DNA from: Riptortus pedestris
Lineage: Eukaryota > Arthropoda > Insecta > Hemiptera > Alydidae
DNA length: 64,000 bases
NCBI GenBank assembly: GCA_019009955.1
Contig: CM032233.1
Coordinates: 126,152,001 to 126,216,000 of the forward strand
Direction of reading: 5' to 3'
Part shown: piece by piece, positions 10,831-21,520 of the stretch
Numbering within the stretch: the first letter of the stretch is position 1
How the letters are laid out: every line of letters starts with the position of its first letter
The notes under the pieces: generated by a model
The model's database searches: none
What the model was told of the DNA's origin: nothing
Seen by the model: only the letters and a program-made list of their open reading frames with translations
Translations under genes and position numbers: made by a program

Positions 10831-11577
10831 TTAGGGTTAATGTGGTTTGGGCAATCAACAGCTAGGTTATTATGCCCTTTATATTAGTATGATGCTGTTT
10901 GCAAGTGTCTGTATACTTTATGTTATAAATAATATTATCTAATAGATTGTATATGCTCTTACCATATCCTAAGGGTATTTAAGTTACTAATTTTTATATA
11001 ATTATTTATTAACTAAATCTAAGTTTTCTTTCTTAAAAGTACTTATTTTCTACTGGTATTACAATTAGCTAATATTACAATTAAATGACTCGCACTGTAT
11101 GTACTTTTTTCATTTTTTTATTTATTTTTTTTTATTTTTCAATTAATTTAAATCATTTTATCACACATACTCACACACTTACTGCATTTTTTTATTATTT
11201 TTTTTATTTTTATATATATATATTTTTTTTTGTTTTTATTATTTATTTTTTTTTATACATAAATAGATAGATGAAAGCCACTTTGGATTATCAGAATTCT
11301 GCCAGTCCAGGGATCTAGCCTACCTCCTCTTCGCCCTCATCACCTGCATTCTTGGAGCTTACCACCAAGTCTATAATACTCCGATTTAAAGCCAGCAGGC
11401 TGAAGCTATCATGTTCGTAAGAGCAATCATTTCTTCTTCTGGACTTTTCTTTCTTCACTTGGTAGGGGTAGTTTTCTTAATTTTGTATGGTACTGTCATT
11501 GCTGTCTGTGGAGGTTGTTACTGATGGCGTCTCTTTCTTTTTATCAGTGAAATTAGTTTCGCCTGGATGGTTTCATG

Positions 11578-11580
<3 letters not shown>

Positions 11581-11618
<38 letters not shown>

Positions 11619-11830
11619 TATAATTAATTTATGACACATATATACACACACTGCATTTTTTTTTTTTTTTTTTTTCAAGTACTTATAATCAATTCATCAC
11701 ACTCTCACACATACATACATACTGATTTTTTTTTTCTTTTTTTTTTCACTTGAGTAATCTCACTATATACATACATATATATACAAACATCATATATGTA
11801 ATATGTACATATACATACATACATATACAC

Positions 11831-11918
<88 letters not shown>
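11581..11918. repeat. Poly-T and (AC)n(AT)n tracts in LINE 3' UTR
   Basis: A T33-35 run (11581-11615), more T runs at 11659-11676 and 11727-11747, and a compound CA/TA microsatellite at 11840-11918 lie in the 3' UTR of the LINE. The frames called across them are repeat translations. Confidence 0.9.
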
Positions 11919-11920
<2 letters not shown>

Positions 11921-12071
11921 TCACATTTACTTATCCTTATATGTACACTCAAATACAATATTTTTTCAATTAGTTTCAAATAAACCTGACTTATTATGTA
12001 CCTAACAAAAGTATTTTCACTTTTGAATGTAGTGTATGCATCTTATAAACTATTCATCTAATTGTTGGCTA

Positions 12072-12437
12072 TTAAATTTTATTATAAAGTGACAGCTGCT
12101 TTAGGAAAAGAATAATTTTATCTATTGCTTGGGATGAGTCTTGTAATGCCATTTTTATGTTTGGGGGGATTCCATTGTCTTCCAATGTAGTTTGGGCAGC
12201 TTGACATTCTTCTACTAGATGCTGAATAGTGAACGGAACATTACAATGCTCGCATAGTGGTTCAGGGTCTTTCGTAATCAGATGGATATGTGTATAATTT
12301 GTGTGTCCTATGCGAAGTCTTGTTGTCACTAGCTCCTCTCTTCGGTTTCCTCTGTAGGAGCTACACCATTTCCCTGGAGAATGTTTTATATTTCTCAACT
12401 TATTGTGAGGGGCACTTCTGACCACATTAAATGCCAA
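12072..12437 (-). pseudogene. LINE ORF2 C-terminal knuckle (frameshifted end)
   Basis: The frame continues the LINE ORF2 after a frameshift near 12440. It reads RREELVTTRLRIGH, then a CEHCNVPFTIQHLVEEC cluster, and ends LYNKI at a stop. It is the same conserved tail as in LINE copies A and B, but the sequence differs clearly, so this is a separate family of the same clade. Confidence 0.8.
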
Positions 12438-12448
12438 TTGTCCCGGAC

Positions 12449-15403
12449 TTACTTATTTAGCCAAGTGCTTATATCGCTTGCTTCGTAGACAATGAGTTCA
12501 GGTCCTACCATATGTGCTGCTTCCTTTGCAGCTTTATCAGCCGACTCATTTCCTACGATTCCTGAGTGTGCAGGTATCCACAGCAGTTTAATTTCTTTTC
12601 CTAAATTGTTTAAAATATGTAGGTAGTTGTAAATTTTTGTTATTGTGATGTGTGATTTGGAGTTCTGGATACTTTGAAGAGCGGACATGGAGTCTGTGCA
12701 GATCAAGATCTTGGTGTGATTGGCATTTATGGCTAGGTATAGTGCAGTAGCTATTGCTTGGAGCTCGGCCGTATGGATGGAAGCGAATGGGGGTAATTTA
12801 TTTTTCTTTATTAATTTTCCCATAATCACTGCATATCCTACATGTTCTCTATTTTTGGATCCATCAGTGTATATGGTTGTGAAGTCTTTGTGCGCATTTA
12901 AGTAGTAATATATTCGGTCGATTTCGGTGTTCCTATCCAGTGACCGCAGTTTGTAGTCTATGTTAGGGGGTTGAATATTCCATAGTGGGATTTCTTGATC
13001 GACATCAGGAAGCACAGCTTCTATTCCATGGATATCGGTTGCTACTTGGAGATGTCGTATACCTAGTGGAGCGGGATGGGATGGTCTGCTATTGTATGCT
13101 CTTATATATCGTGGATGGAATATATAGTTATGTGCTGGGTTCCTGGGTTGTAGCTTGATTTTTGAGATGTATGTGTTCACTATTGCCTGGCGTCGGAATA
13201 CTAGAGGTGGAAGAGAAGCTTCTGCACATAAACTGACTATAGGGCTGGTTCTGAAGGCTCCGGTGGCTAGTCGGATGCCTGTGTGGTGGATCGAATCGAG
13301 TAATAGGAGGTTTCGGCTACTTGCCGATGAATATACGCCACTCCCGTAGTCTATTTTTGATCTGATCAAGCTGGTGTAGAGAGTTAGCAGAGACTTGCGA
13401 TCTGCTCCCCAGGAGGTGTTTGCTAAAACTCTCATAATTCTTAATCGATTTGAACATTGGTCTCGCAATTTTAGAATGTGGTTCTTCCAGGTTAACCTTT
13501 TGTCCAATATTAGGCCTAGAAATTTGGTTTCGTCTTGGAAATTTAAGATTCTACCTACCTTTACTACTAAGTAAAGCTCTGGAGGTTGGGATGGAGTTCG
13601 TTTCCTGGAAAATAGAATGCATTTAGTCTTCTCAGTTGAGAAATGGAGATTGTTTTCATTTGACCAGTTTTGAAGGCTATATAACAGGTTCAGACTTCTA
13701 AATTTAAGGAAGATGATGAGATCGTCGACAAACAAAAAGAATTTAATTGTCCTTGGTATGACGGTCACTATTGAATTTATGGCTATTGCGAAGAGGATGC
13801 AACTCAGAACACTACCTTGTGGGATGCCAAACTTTGTCTCCTTCATACTGAATACCTTGTCTCCTATCCTGATTCTTATGTATCTTTTATCAAGGAAGCT
13901 TTTGAGGAAGTTGCCTAGATTGCCTCTGATGCCCCAACCGAAAAGAGTTGTAATTATGGAATTTCTGTTTATGGTGTCGTATGCTTTTTCAATGTCAAAA
14001 AAGATGCCTATTGCTTCTTGTTGTTGGATGAAAGTGTTGTATATTTCAGCCTCCATTGTGACTAGCCCATCAGTTGTTGATCTGCCTTTGCGGAAGTCAC
14101 ATTGGTTGTCTGATAGCAAATTGTATCTTTCAATTATCCATATTAGCCTTTTATTTACAATTGTTTCAAGCAACTTAGAGAGACAACTGGTAAGTGAAAT
14201 GGGTCGATAGCTATTGATGGAATATTTATCTTTGTCAGGTTTGAGTATGGGAATGATTATTGCCTCTCGCCATTTATCTGGATATACTGAAGTCTCCCAA
14301 ATCCTATTGAATATATGTAATATTCTGGTTTTTGCTGCCGGTGGGAGGTTTTTGATCATTAGATTATGAATTTCGTCTTGGCCTGGAGCTGAAGTGTTAA
14401 GTTCATCTATAGCATTTTGTAATTCCCAGGATTTAAATGGGCGATTATAATCATAGTGCTGGGAGTTTATGGAATCAGTAGAGTCTGAGAAATCTATGTC
14501 ATCTGTAGTACGACTGTGTGCTTCATCTGAAGGTTGTGAATTTGAGATGGTGGAATAGTGGTTAGCAAAAGCTTCTGATAAAGTTTGAGGCTCATTTACA
14601 ATTTCTCCGTTCATTTTTAGAATTGGGGTTTCTGTTTTAAACTTGCCCGCTATGCTATTTATTTTTCTCCATACATTTTTTATAGGAGTATGCATGTTTA
14701 TAGATTCCACATAACAGATCCAAGAAGTTTTTTTCTTTGTTTTAACTAAATTCCGGGTTATTGCTTTTTCTTTTTTATAGTTGATAAGATTTTCTGTTGA
14801 TGGATGTTGCTGAAATGTTCGTAGTGCTTTATTTTTCCTTTTTAATGTTTCACGGCACTCATTATCAAACCACGGAGCATGATTTGGCTTGGGCACGCCT
14901 TTGCTCTTCGGTATGGAAATTTCTGCTGCTTGTATTATTGTTTGTGTAATGTTTTCTATTGTTTCATTAATATTTTCAGAAAGGTTCTGCAAATTATCAT
15001 TTATAGTGCTTTGAAAATCATTCCAGTTTGCCTTGTTTATTATCCATTTTGGGTGATTTTTTTGTGTAATTATCTCACTATTGAAGTTTAATTTGGTTGG
15101 AAAGTGGTCGCTTCCATACTGTTGGTGGCATACCTCCCATGTGATATGATTTTCAAGGTTTGGAGAAGAAAAGGCTAAATCTATTGCAGATTGTGTTCCG
15201 GTTCTGGGGCATATATGGGTCATGTCTCCTGAATTTAATAGATATGAGTCTGTAGCATCAATTATTCTACGAAGTATATTACCTCTTGAGTTAGGCAGAG
15301 CTGAACTCCAGGAACGGTGAGATCCTACGACGATATAGGGGGCGGGAAGATTGTTGATCAGCTGTAATAGGGCTAATTCATTGATATTTTCATTAGGTGG
15401 CAA
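12449..15403 (-). CDS. LINE ORF2: endonuclease C-part, reverse transcriptase, RNase H
   Basis: A 984-codon open frame. Endonuclease remnants occupy residues about 1-130 (YGSDHFPT is the SDH motif; the GDFN motif is lost, reading VVGSHRSWSS, as if about four residues were deleted in frame). RT spans about 340-620: GQDEIHNLMIKNL, YRPISLTSCLSKLLE, FFDIEKAYDTI, GIPQGSVLS, and the active site FVDDL. RNase H spans about 840-970 with YTDGSK, HTAELQAI, CTDSMSAL and WIPAHSGIVGNESAD, so all catalytic acids are present. Upstream and downstream parts are in other frames, so the full protein cannot be made from this copy. The clade is I- or Jockey-like; the RNase H favours I-like. Confidence 0.9.
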   Translation of the reverse strand: MPPNENINELALLQLINNLPAPYIVVGSHRSWSSALPNSRGNILRRIIDATDSYLLNSGDMTHICPRTGTQSAIDLAFSSPNLENHITWEVCHQQYGSDHFPTKLNFNSEIITQKNHPKWIINKANWNDFQSTINDNLQNLSENINETIENITQTIIQAAEISIPKSKGVPKPNHAPWFDNECRETLKRKNKALRTFQQHPSTENLINYKKEKAITRNLVKTKKKTSWICYVESINMHTPIKNVWRKINSIAGKFKTETPILKMNGEIVNEPQTLSEAFANHYSTISNSQPSDEAHSRTTDDIDFSDSTDSINSQHYDYNRPFKSWELQNAIDELNTSAPGQDEIHNLMIKNLPPAAKTRILHIFNRIWETSVYPDKWREAIIIPILKPDKDKYSINSYRPISLTSCLSKLLETIVNKRLIWIIERYNLLSDNQCDFRKGRSTTDGLVTMEAEIYNTFIQQQEAIGIFFDIEKAYDTINRNSIITTLFGWGIRGNLGNFLKSFLDKRYIRIRIGDKVFSMKETKFGIPQGSVLSCILFAIAINSIVTVIPRTIKFFLFVDDLIIFLKFRSLNLLYSLQNWSNENNLHFSTEKTKCILFSRKRTPSQPPELYLVVKVGRILNFQDETKFLGLILDKRLTWKNHILKLRDQCSNRLRIMRVLANTSWGADRKSLLTLYTSLIRSKIDYGSGVYSSASSRNLLLLDSIHHTGIRLATGAFRTSPIVSLCAEASLPPLVFRRQAIVNTYISKIKLQPRNPAHNYIFHPRYIRAYNSRPSHPAPLGIRHLQVATDIHGIEAVLPDVDQEIPLWNIQPPNIDYKLRSLDRNTEIDRIYYYLNAHKDFTTIYTDGSKNREHVGYAVIMGKLIKKNKLPPFASIHTAELQAIATALYLAINANHTKILICTDSMSALQSIQNSKSHITITKIYNYLHILNNLGKEIKLLWIPAHSGIVGNESADKAAKEAAHMVGPELIVYEASDISTWLNK

Positions 15404-15450
15404 GTAAACATTACAGATGGTGACGTCGAAGGATAATTTTATTTTAACTA

Positions 15451-15714
15451 TTATGGCTTGTAGTGGGGTGACAATTCCTCTGAATGTAGATGTTTTTTTA
15501 TTGCTATCATAACTCCTCCATGTGCGTGTTGTTCTTCGGATATTTCTTTGTCCCTTCTGTATAGAACGTAGTCTTTAATGTTCACGTTTATATATGGGGT
15601 GAGTTTAGTTTCTTGAAGACATAATATGGCAGCTGGATCAGTATCTTGTAGGAGAATTTTCATTTCTTCAAATTGGGTTCTGATACCTCTACAGTTCCAA
15701 CTTAGAAGCGGCAT
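15451..15714 (-). pseudogene. LINE ORF2 N-terminus (APE endonuclease start)
   Basis: Starts MPLLSWNCRGIRTQFEEM (the N-C-R-G motif with catalytic Asn), then ILCLQETKL with the catalytic Glu, and HGGVMIAIKK. It is separated from the main ORF2 by a single frameshift near 15480, after which RGIVTPLQAI follows in the next frame. Confidence 0.85.
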
Positions 15715-16423
15715 GATATTGGAAAGGTAATGTTTTCCAACAAATCAGCTAATATAGATATTATATTCCAGTTATATATATTACATAAAGTGTTTCTTAT
15801 TTTAAAATTTGGTTTGAAATTATTTATACATAAATATTTTATCTTAAAATACCTTAAGTCAGTACTTGTATTATTGCCTAATTCCTGAGTATTTGATTGT
15901 TCGTTAGTCATGGATAGTGTTGTTTTTGTTATTATTATATATACAGTAAAATGTAAAATTTCTTATGGTGCCTAGGATAAAGTTTTTTAAGAGTTTAACC
16001 TTTATAACGGGGTGAATTTGTATATATTTGCAGAATGAAATACATCTGGATTTAAAGATCATTGTATGAGAATTAATTAGTCTCCATTTCGTTTTTATTT
16101 TTTATGCTCCCTTCTTTAGTTTTGTCTTTAGGTTGCTTTTTTTCCCCCTCACTGACGGACTACATTTCGGCAGGGGGGTTTTAAAGGGCTCCGACCCATC
16201 TCCTTGACACTCGCTATCTATAGTGATAACAGGGTGTATAGAGGTAGGGGACGGGATAGGGACTAGAGGAGAGGTGGAAGGGATAGGGCGGCGGGGTGAG
16301 GTAGGGCGAGGGACGGGAGGGGAAGGCCCTACCTCAGGGAGAGGGAAAGAGGAGGGGGGTAGGGGAGATAAGGCCTGTGTACTAGTGCTAGGCCCACGTG
16401 CTGTCTTAGTGATAACAGGTGCA
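15715..16423 (-). pseudogene. LINE ORF1 tail / inter-ORF region
   Basis: On the minus strand between about 16350 and 16080 a Pro/Ser/Tyr-rich frame runs through TPPPYPFHLSSSPYPVPYLY, TPVITIDSECQGDGSEP and KQPKDKTKEGSIKNKNE to a stop near 16075. Low-complexity Pro-rich and then Lys-rich sequence just upstream of the endonuclease fits the end of a gag-like ORF1. It is GC-rich compared with its surroundings. Truncation at 16423 removes any RNA-binding domain. Confidence 0.5.
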
Positions 16424-16853
16424 TTCTATCGATTAGGAACTGTAAAGTTAATTTGTTTTCACTTCAAAAATAATTTGTAACTTTCTTATTTACGAACCAA
16501 TTTTGATAGAATATTTTGTGTGCATTCATAAATATATTTAAAAACAATAAAAAAATAAACTAAGGTACCAAGTAAGTATTTGTGAACAGAAAAAAATTGC
16601 AAAGTGTCAATTTGAGCTTTTCAGAAAGCAAATATATAATTTCAAGTAAAATTGAATATTTCCAAAAGGGAAAAGGATAATCATGGAAATCTTTTTTTTT
16701 TTTTTTATGTTCTAAGACATATGACCTACCACCTAAAACAATAAAATTAATGGTTATTTGACCCCTTCATTGTTTATTCCAAGTTTAAAAATAAATATAT
16801 AGAAAAATTTAGAAATTTGTATGAATTAAAAGAAAATGATAAATAAAGGTAAC
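16424..16853 (+). repeat. Left TIR, inner part
   Basis: Resumes at the second copy of TTCTATCGATTAGGA and matches the reverse complement of about 21521-21938, ending GATAAATAAAGGTAAC. Confidence 0.85.
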
Positions 16854-16969
16854 TAAAAAGATAGTTTACATAGGTTTATTGTACAATAAATACAGTTTAC
16901 ATTATTGTTTACCCCAGTTAAGTGTACTTTAATATATACAATTCTTATGGTTGTTTTGGTCAATGTTCT

Positions 16970-17760
16970 TTACAATTTTAAAGTATCGTTTAATTTTGCT
17001 TCAGCACTTGTCATACATTGTTGAGAAAACTGGTACTTTCTTCCTTTCATTGTTTTTGGAGATTCCACAGTCGTAATAATATGAAGAATGGGTACAGCAC
17101 ATATATCCTCCTTTTTAGGCCAAGAAAATGATGCTGAAGGTCCATGGGGATGAAGGAACTGTACTGTGACATCTTGTTCTTTCGTGTTCACCTCACTCAC
17201 CATGCCAAAGTACCACAATCTGTCATATACACAAGCAATGAAACATCCTGGGCTTAAATCTTTCAATGTTACTTGACTCTTTGGTCGATTGTTGAATAAA
17301 TTAAAAGTGAGAGCTTTAAAATTAAAGCTTTGGTTTTTCGTCCATGCAAATTCTTTGAACCTCAATGGTTCCGGTTTCATCTATTGGCTGAAAGTCGTGA
17401 AATGATCTTGTCCCTGGAAGAGTTTGAACATCTTTGAAGCGACCTTCCAAAGCAGGACGAGTTATTTCAACTATTTCTTTAGATATGAAGAAAAAACTGA
17501 CTTTTTCTATTCTGGTTTTGCAAAAGTCAAACAATTGAGCCACTGATATTATATGGTTTTCTAAGGGTCTTTGCAAACTTTCCTTCCGAGCTAATCGTTT
17601 CATTGTACCTCCAATTCCATCACATTCTGTTTTACCATGACTAGTAGCAAAAAAAAGACCATTGGGCCCGAATTTCAAAATCTTTCTCATGTAGGCACAG
17701 ATTTATGAAATTGTACTTATTTTTGTACTGAGCAGCACACCCATCACTGAAGTAATGAAC
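16970..17760 (-). pseudogene. DDE transposase, C-terminal half
   Basis: Minus-strand reading begins VHYFSDGCAAQYKN (second catalytic Asp in SDG), then FFATSHGKTECDGIGGTMKR, a Lys/Arg-rich KESLQRPLENHIISV block and, after a frameshift near 17350, a domain with PGCFIACVYDRLWYFGMV and QFLHPHGPS that looks like a small beta-barrel. SDG followed by SHGK...DG.GG is shared by a broad unnamed family found in arthropods and cnidarians. An inserted Helentron-like element separates this half from 19358-20977. Confidence 0.7.
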
Positions 17761-17886
17761 TTTTAGCAGATTTCTCTTCAGGGAAATCAGCTATTGAGGT
17801 TGTACTCATGACGGAATTTTCGACATTTTTCTTCAAATGTCCATCGATCCTACTTAGTAGATGACGAAAATGAGGTCCGTTCTAAA

Positions 17887-17888
<2 letters not shown>

Positions 17889-17941
<53 letters not shown>
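17889..17941. repeat. (AT)n microsatellite inside HINE
   Basis: 26 TA units at the fixed position after GTCCGTTCTAAACTG. Confidence 0.95.
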
Positions 17942-17944
<3 letters not shown>

Positions 17945-18404
17945 CTGTTACCGCTCTAGCGGTCGCAATTTTGGTTTGATCATTACGAAACTCGAAATTT
18001 AGTCGTTTTATGTAAAAAGAAAGATCAAGTTCGTTAACGGCTGAAATTGGACCAGTGGGAGGGGGGGTTTAGAGGGGAGGATTTTCGAAATATCTACGTT
18101 ACTATACGTCGGATTGAAAAATTGTATAAAGTCAATCTTATTGCAAATTACATTTACTATAAATATTGTTCTATACATATTTTCCGTATAATGAGTATTA
18201 ACCGAGATATTTGTATTTTTTGTAATGAGTTCCGCTTTCAGTAAATCCCTACTCCTACTAGGGACATATAAATAATAAGCTGATATCTAATGAACCACCT
18301 CATTATTAGGTTAAATACAACAAAGGTTGTTTTCAACAAAGCTTTATTTTACGAGGTACAAACAAATACGTTCTGTTGAACCCCCCCCCCCGTTTTTTTT
18401 CTTT

Positions 18405-18990
18405 TTTTCAGACTACAAAAATCTGAGTGATTGAGATAGAAATTATTTTGATTCATTTCAAATTACTCCATTAACTATAATAAATAGTTTCCAATAAAAT
18501 TAATATTTTATATTCAGATATATTTCTTTAATTGTTTGTTTTTCCGGTCTATCTATCGATACTGCACTACAAGGTTGGCTAACCTGTTTGTTTACTATCC
18601 AGCCGTATTACATTGTAGGGACTATTAACTTATATTGTAAATGCACTGAAAGATTTCTCATTGCCGTTTGTAATTATTCACTAATATTCACGGAAGTGTT
18701 ACCTGTATGTTTATTTATCTATTGTAAACCTTCGCTGGCTAACCTGCTTGTTCCTTAATCATGTGAAAATCTCATAACCCCGTCTGAATCATATTTTGCC
18801 CCCCCCCTTTCTATTTTCTTCCTGGATTCCTAAATTTGGAATGGTTGTGATTAAAATTATTCTGGTCTATTATTAATTACAGTACTAGATATAATAAATA
18901 GTTATATGAATAAAATTTATAACTTATATTCAAATATATTTCCGTAATTGCTTTTATTTCCGGTAAAAGCTGGCTAACCTGATTGTTTAG
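18405..18990. repeat. Internal tandem duplication within the HINE
   Basis: Two about 200-bp blocks (about 18405-18610 and 18815-18990) repeat the same order: AAATTATTTTGAT or AAATTATTCTGGT, TATAATAAATAGTT, TTCAAATATATTTC, then TTTCCGGT and GGCTAACCTG. They lie 3' of the TA tract and lengthen this copy relative to the copy at 33819. Confidence 0.6.
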
Positions 18991-19357
18991 AACTCAGACT
19001 GTTTTCTATCAGGAAAGTTCTTACCATTTGACTTGCCCTTTATTTGTTTACTTAATATTCACAGCAGTATTAAGTCTTACAAATAATGGATATTCTGTGG
19101 TACTATTTAGTGTTGGTGTAATAAGTGTTCAGAGCGCTGCTATCATTAACGGTAAGTCCATCTTTTGTGTTCTTGTTTTTTTAGATTGAATTGTTTTTAA
19201 TTTAATCTCGGAGTCTAATGGACGAGAGTTACTTTCCCGCCAAAAGCTAGTTCGGCCGTTTCTTTGACTGGCTCGGCTCTCGTGAAATTTCTCTATTGTA
19301 AAACTTCACGTGGGAAATCTGCTTAGTTTACGCAGCCCCTGCGTGACGGACTTTTTT

Positions 19358-20977
19358 GATATGTGGGCGGTTTTTTTTCAAAAATTCAATCACATATTTT
19401 TGGATTTCATACACCATACTTACATTGTGTTTGAGGTCATCAGATATAATGCAAAGGGGTAGGTCAATATTTTTCTCAGTTGCATCTTTGCAGTGTATGA
19501 TGACAGGATGTATAGTGCAAGAATTTGAGGTCCAGTGGTATCCTTGGGCTTCGTCTTGTAATGTGAATGAATAATTTTCACTAAAGTCCATTGAGATAAT
19601 AGCTGTGTCAAAAGGAGATGTTTCCTTCAATTTTTTAAAAGTTGTTGATTGTGATTTAGCAATGTAAGAATGAGGTATCAGTTTGTGAAGTTTTTCAACT
19701 AACGTTTCAATGAATTCTTCAACAGTGCTGGAACACTGTATCATTTCTGTTCTATTTGAGGACACCCACTGATTGTACTGAATGGCGTCTTCCTTGTCAT
19801 AGTCTTCGAATTTTGATTCTAAAATTTTAATGAGTTCATTTTTTGAAGGGCATTTGTCACAATGTCTTAACCAACATTCTCTTGTTGTTTCTTCACAAAC
19901 CATGTGCAATATTAGTTCTTTATAATCCTCCTCTATACCGGCTCCATGTATCAACAAAATAACATTTTGGTGAATTGTACATACACACACTAGGTGTGTA
20001 CCACTAGCACCAGCTAAGACACACCACTTGGTCTTAAGGTACAAAATTTTGAGAGACCTATTTTCAAACCTGGATACTCCCATTTAAAGTTGGAGTGCAG
20101 CTCACGATGATTACATAAAATCAAACGCTTTCTTTCATACACGTTTTCCCCTACACTCACAACATCCTTCATCCCTGGCAAAATTCTACAATTTTCCTCT
20201 TTCTGATAAAAATCCTTTAACAATTCAACCATTTCAGGAATTAGTTTTTGCCTCGTTTTAAATCTGGTTCAGCTAAAAGTCCCTTGGGTTTATACAATTG
20301 TTGGGCCTTACGTACAGAATAATCATTAGTGTTAAAAGTTTCTTTTATTTTTCTTCTTGGCCACATTAGAGAGGCAGGTATTGTCAGCATTTGAATCTGT
20401 TTCTTCCTTGATGAAACTACCATTTCACTTTTCATTATCTCTACTAGTTTATCCATATCTTCACTTTTTTGCAACACACTTTTATCCGAGTTAATCTTTT
20501 CCTCTGACAAATCAATTCCAAGAACTGTTTGAATTTTAGATTTTACTTGTCCTCCGACCCTTTCAAACTTGTCTTTACCTAAGAAATTCTGCTATGTTCT
20601 CCAACTGCATGAAGGTTCATTGATGAACAACCAATTTCATGAAAGGAAGAATTGAGTTTATCAATTGCAGTTTGCTTTTGTTCTTGGTGTAGTTCATCAG
20701 GACATAATCCTGTATCTGCATATTCTTTATTGTGATTGTCATCATTACTTGAATCATCAATAACATAATCTGTTTGTCTTGTTTTTACAAGCTCATTCAG
20801 ACAAAATGCACACAGTTTTGGCCCTGGTTTTACCCGGTATCCCTTTGATAAGATTGCTCTGCTTTGCTCTAAATTTACAGTACGAAGTGTCTTTTTAATT
20901 GAAGTTTTATGTTTTTTAAAGGGATCACACACATACCTTTTGCAAACATTCATATTTCTATAAATACACACTTTCAT
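19358..20977 (-). pseudogene. DDE transposase, N-terminal half
   Basis: At least four frame pieces on the minus strand. The N-terminal piece (20977-20579) has Cys pairs (CDPF..., CAFCLNEL). A basic piece follows (20510-20241: MLTIPASLMWPRRKI, KAQQLYKPKG), and then the core (20083-19358) with FDTAIISMDFSENYSF (first catalytic Asp), GYHWTSNSCTIHP, and LCIISDDLKHN. It ends FLKKNRPHIK at the Helentron insertion and resumes at 17760. Multiple frameshifts show a dead gene. The D...SDG...GG arrangement supports an RNase H-fold DDE enzyme. Confidence 0.7.
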
Positions 20978-21520
20978 GATGGAGGCAGATGGTTTTTAAA
21001 TCGTTGTTTTCTGTTCTTAATTTTAAAAGATTTAAGTCATTTTCAGAAAAATGTTCAATATTTTGTAATGATTTTTTTTTAGGCATAATGTAACAAATGA
21101 CAGTCACTTTGAGTAGTTTCCCCCACACTGCATTTCTCTTCCATTTAGAAAAAAATTACTTTTCAAGAATTATTTGAAAATATTCACTAAATAATTGTTT
21201 AATCACATAAAACAACAGCACTGATATACTGAATTTAAAGATATTATAATAAAATGCTAAATATAATACAGTAAAAAGAATTTTATATATAGCTCAATAA
21301 AATAATGCACCTTTCACTCACAGTATACTGGTACAGAAATGAAATTTTCATGCCTGAACAAGCCATAGAGCGTGTTGAGGAAGAGATTTTTCTTGTTACA
21401 ACTTGATTAGTTTCTTTACATTGTACAGCTGCAGTTTAATGAATTAAGATAACTTAAATGCCACTGTTTTAAAATTAACTTTAAGTATATACCATTAACT
21501 ATTTTACTTCTGAGCTCTTA

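Larger units (their letters stand above)
10831..16423 (-). mobile_element. I/Jockey-type LINE with 15-bp target duplication
   Basis: A 15-bp direct repeat TTCTATCGATTAGGA flanks it (10816-10830 and 16424-16438), and the uninterrupted sequence survives in the other TIR. Minus-strand order is ORF1 tail (16400-16080), endonuclease, RT and RNase H (15714-12449), C-terminal knuckle (12437-12072), then a 1.2-kb 3' UTR full of T-rich and TA/CA repeats. ORF2 has only two frameshifts and an in-frame deletion, so this is a fairly young insertion. It is 5'-truncated within ORF1. Confidence 0.9.
17761..19357 (+). mobile_element. Helentron-like non-autonomous element (HINE), near-complete copy
   Basis: The 5' end reads TTTTAGCAGATTTC with the near-palindrome GATTTCTCTTCAGGGAAATC. 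Then come CGTACTCATGACGG, a GATCCTACTTAGTAGATGAC block, GAGGTCCGTTCTAAACTG, a TA microsatellite (17890-17941), and GTTACCGCTCTAGCGGTCGC. The 3' end has the inverted subterminal repeat GGGAAATCTGCTTAG and the stem-loop ACGCAG-CCC-CTGCGT, then GACGGACTTTT. Subterminal inverted repeats, an internal microsatellite and a 3' hairpin, with insertion inside a T run, are the marks of Helentron-associated elements such as DINE-1. It splits the transposase between codons for HIK and VHY. No coding capacity is seen. Confidence 0.75.

Noticed and set aside
13713..14210. 165-aa plus-strand frame
   Set aside because: Antisense shadow of the LINE RT on the minus strand.
16223..16480. 85-aa Gly-rich plus-strand frame in a GC-rich patch (possible CpG island or gene)
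   Set aside because: It is the antisense of a Pro-rich ORF1 tail of the LINE and ends at the target duplication.
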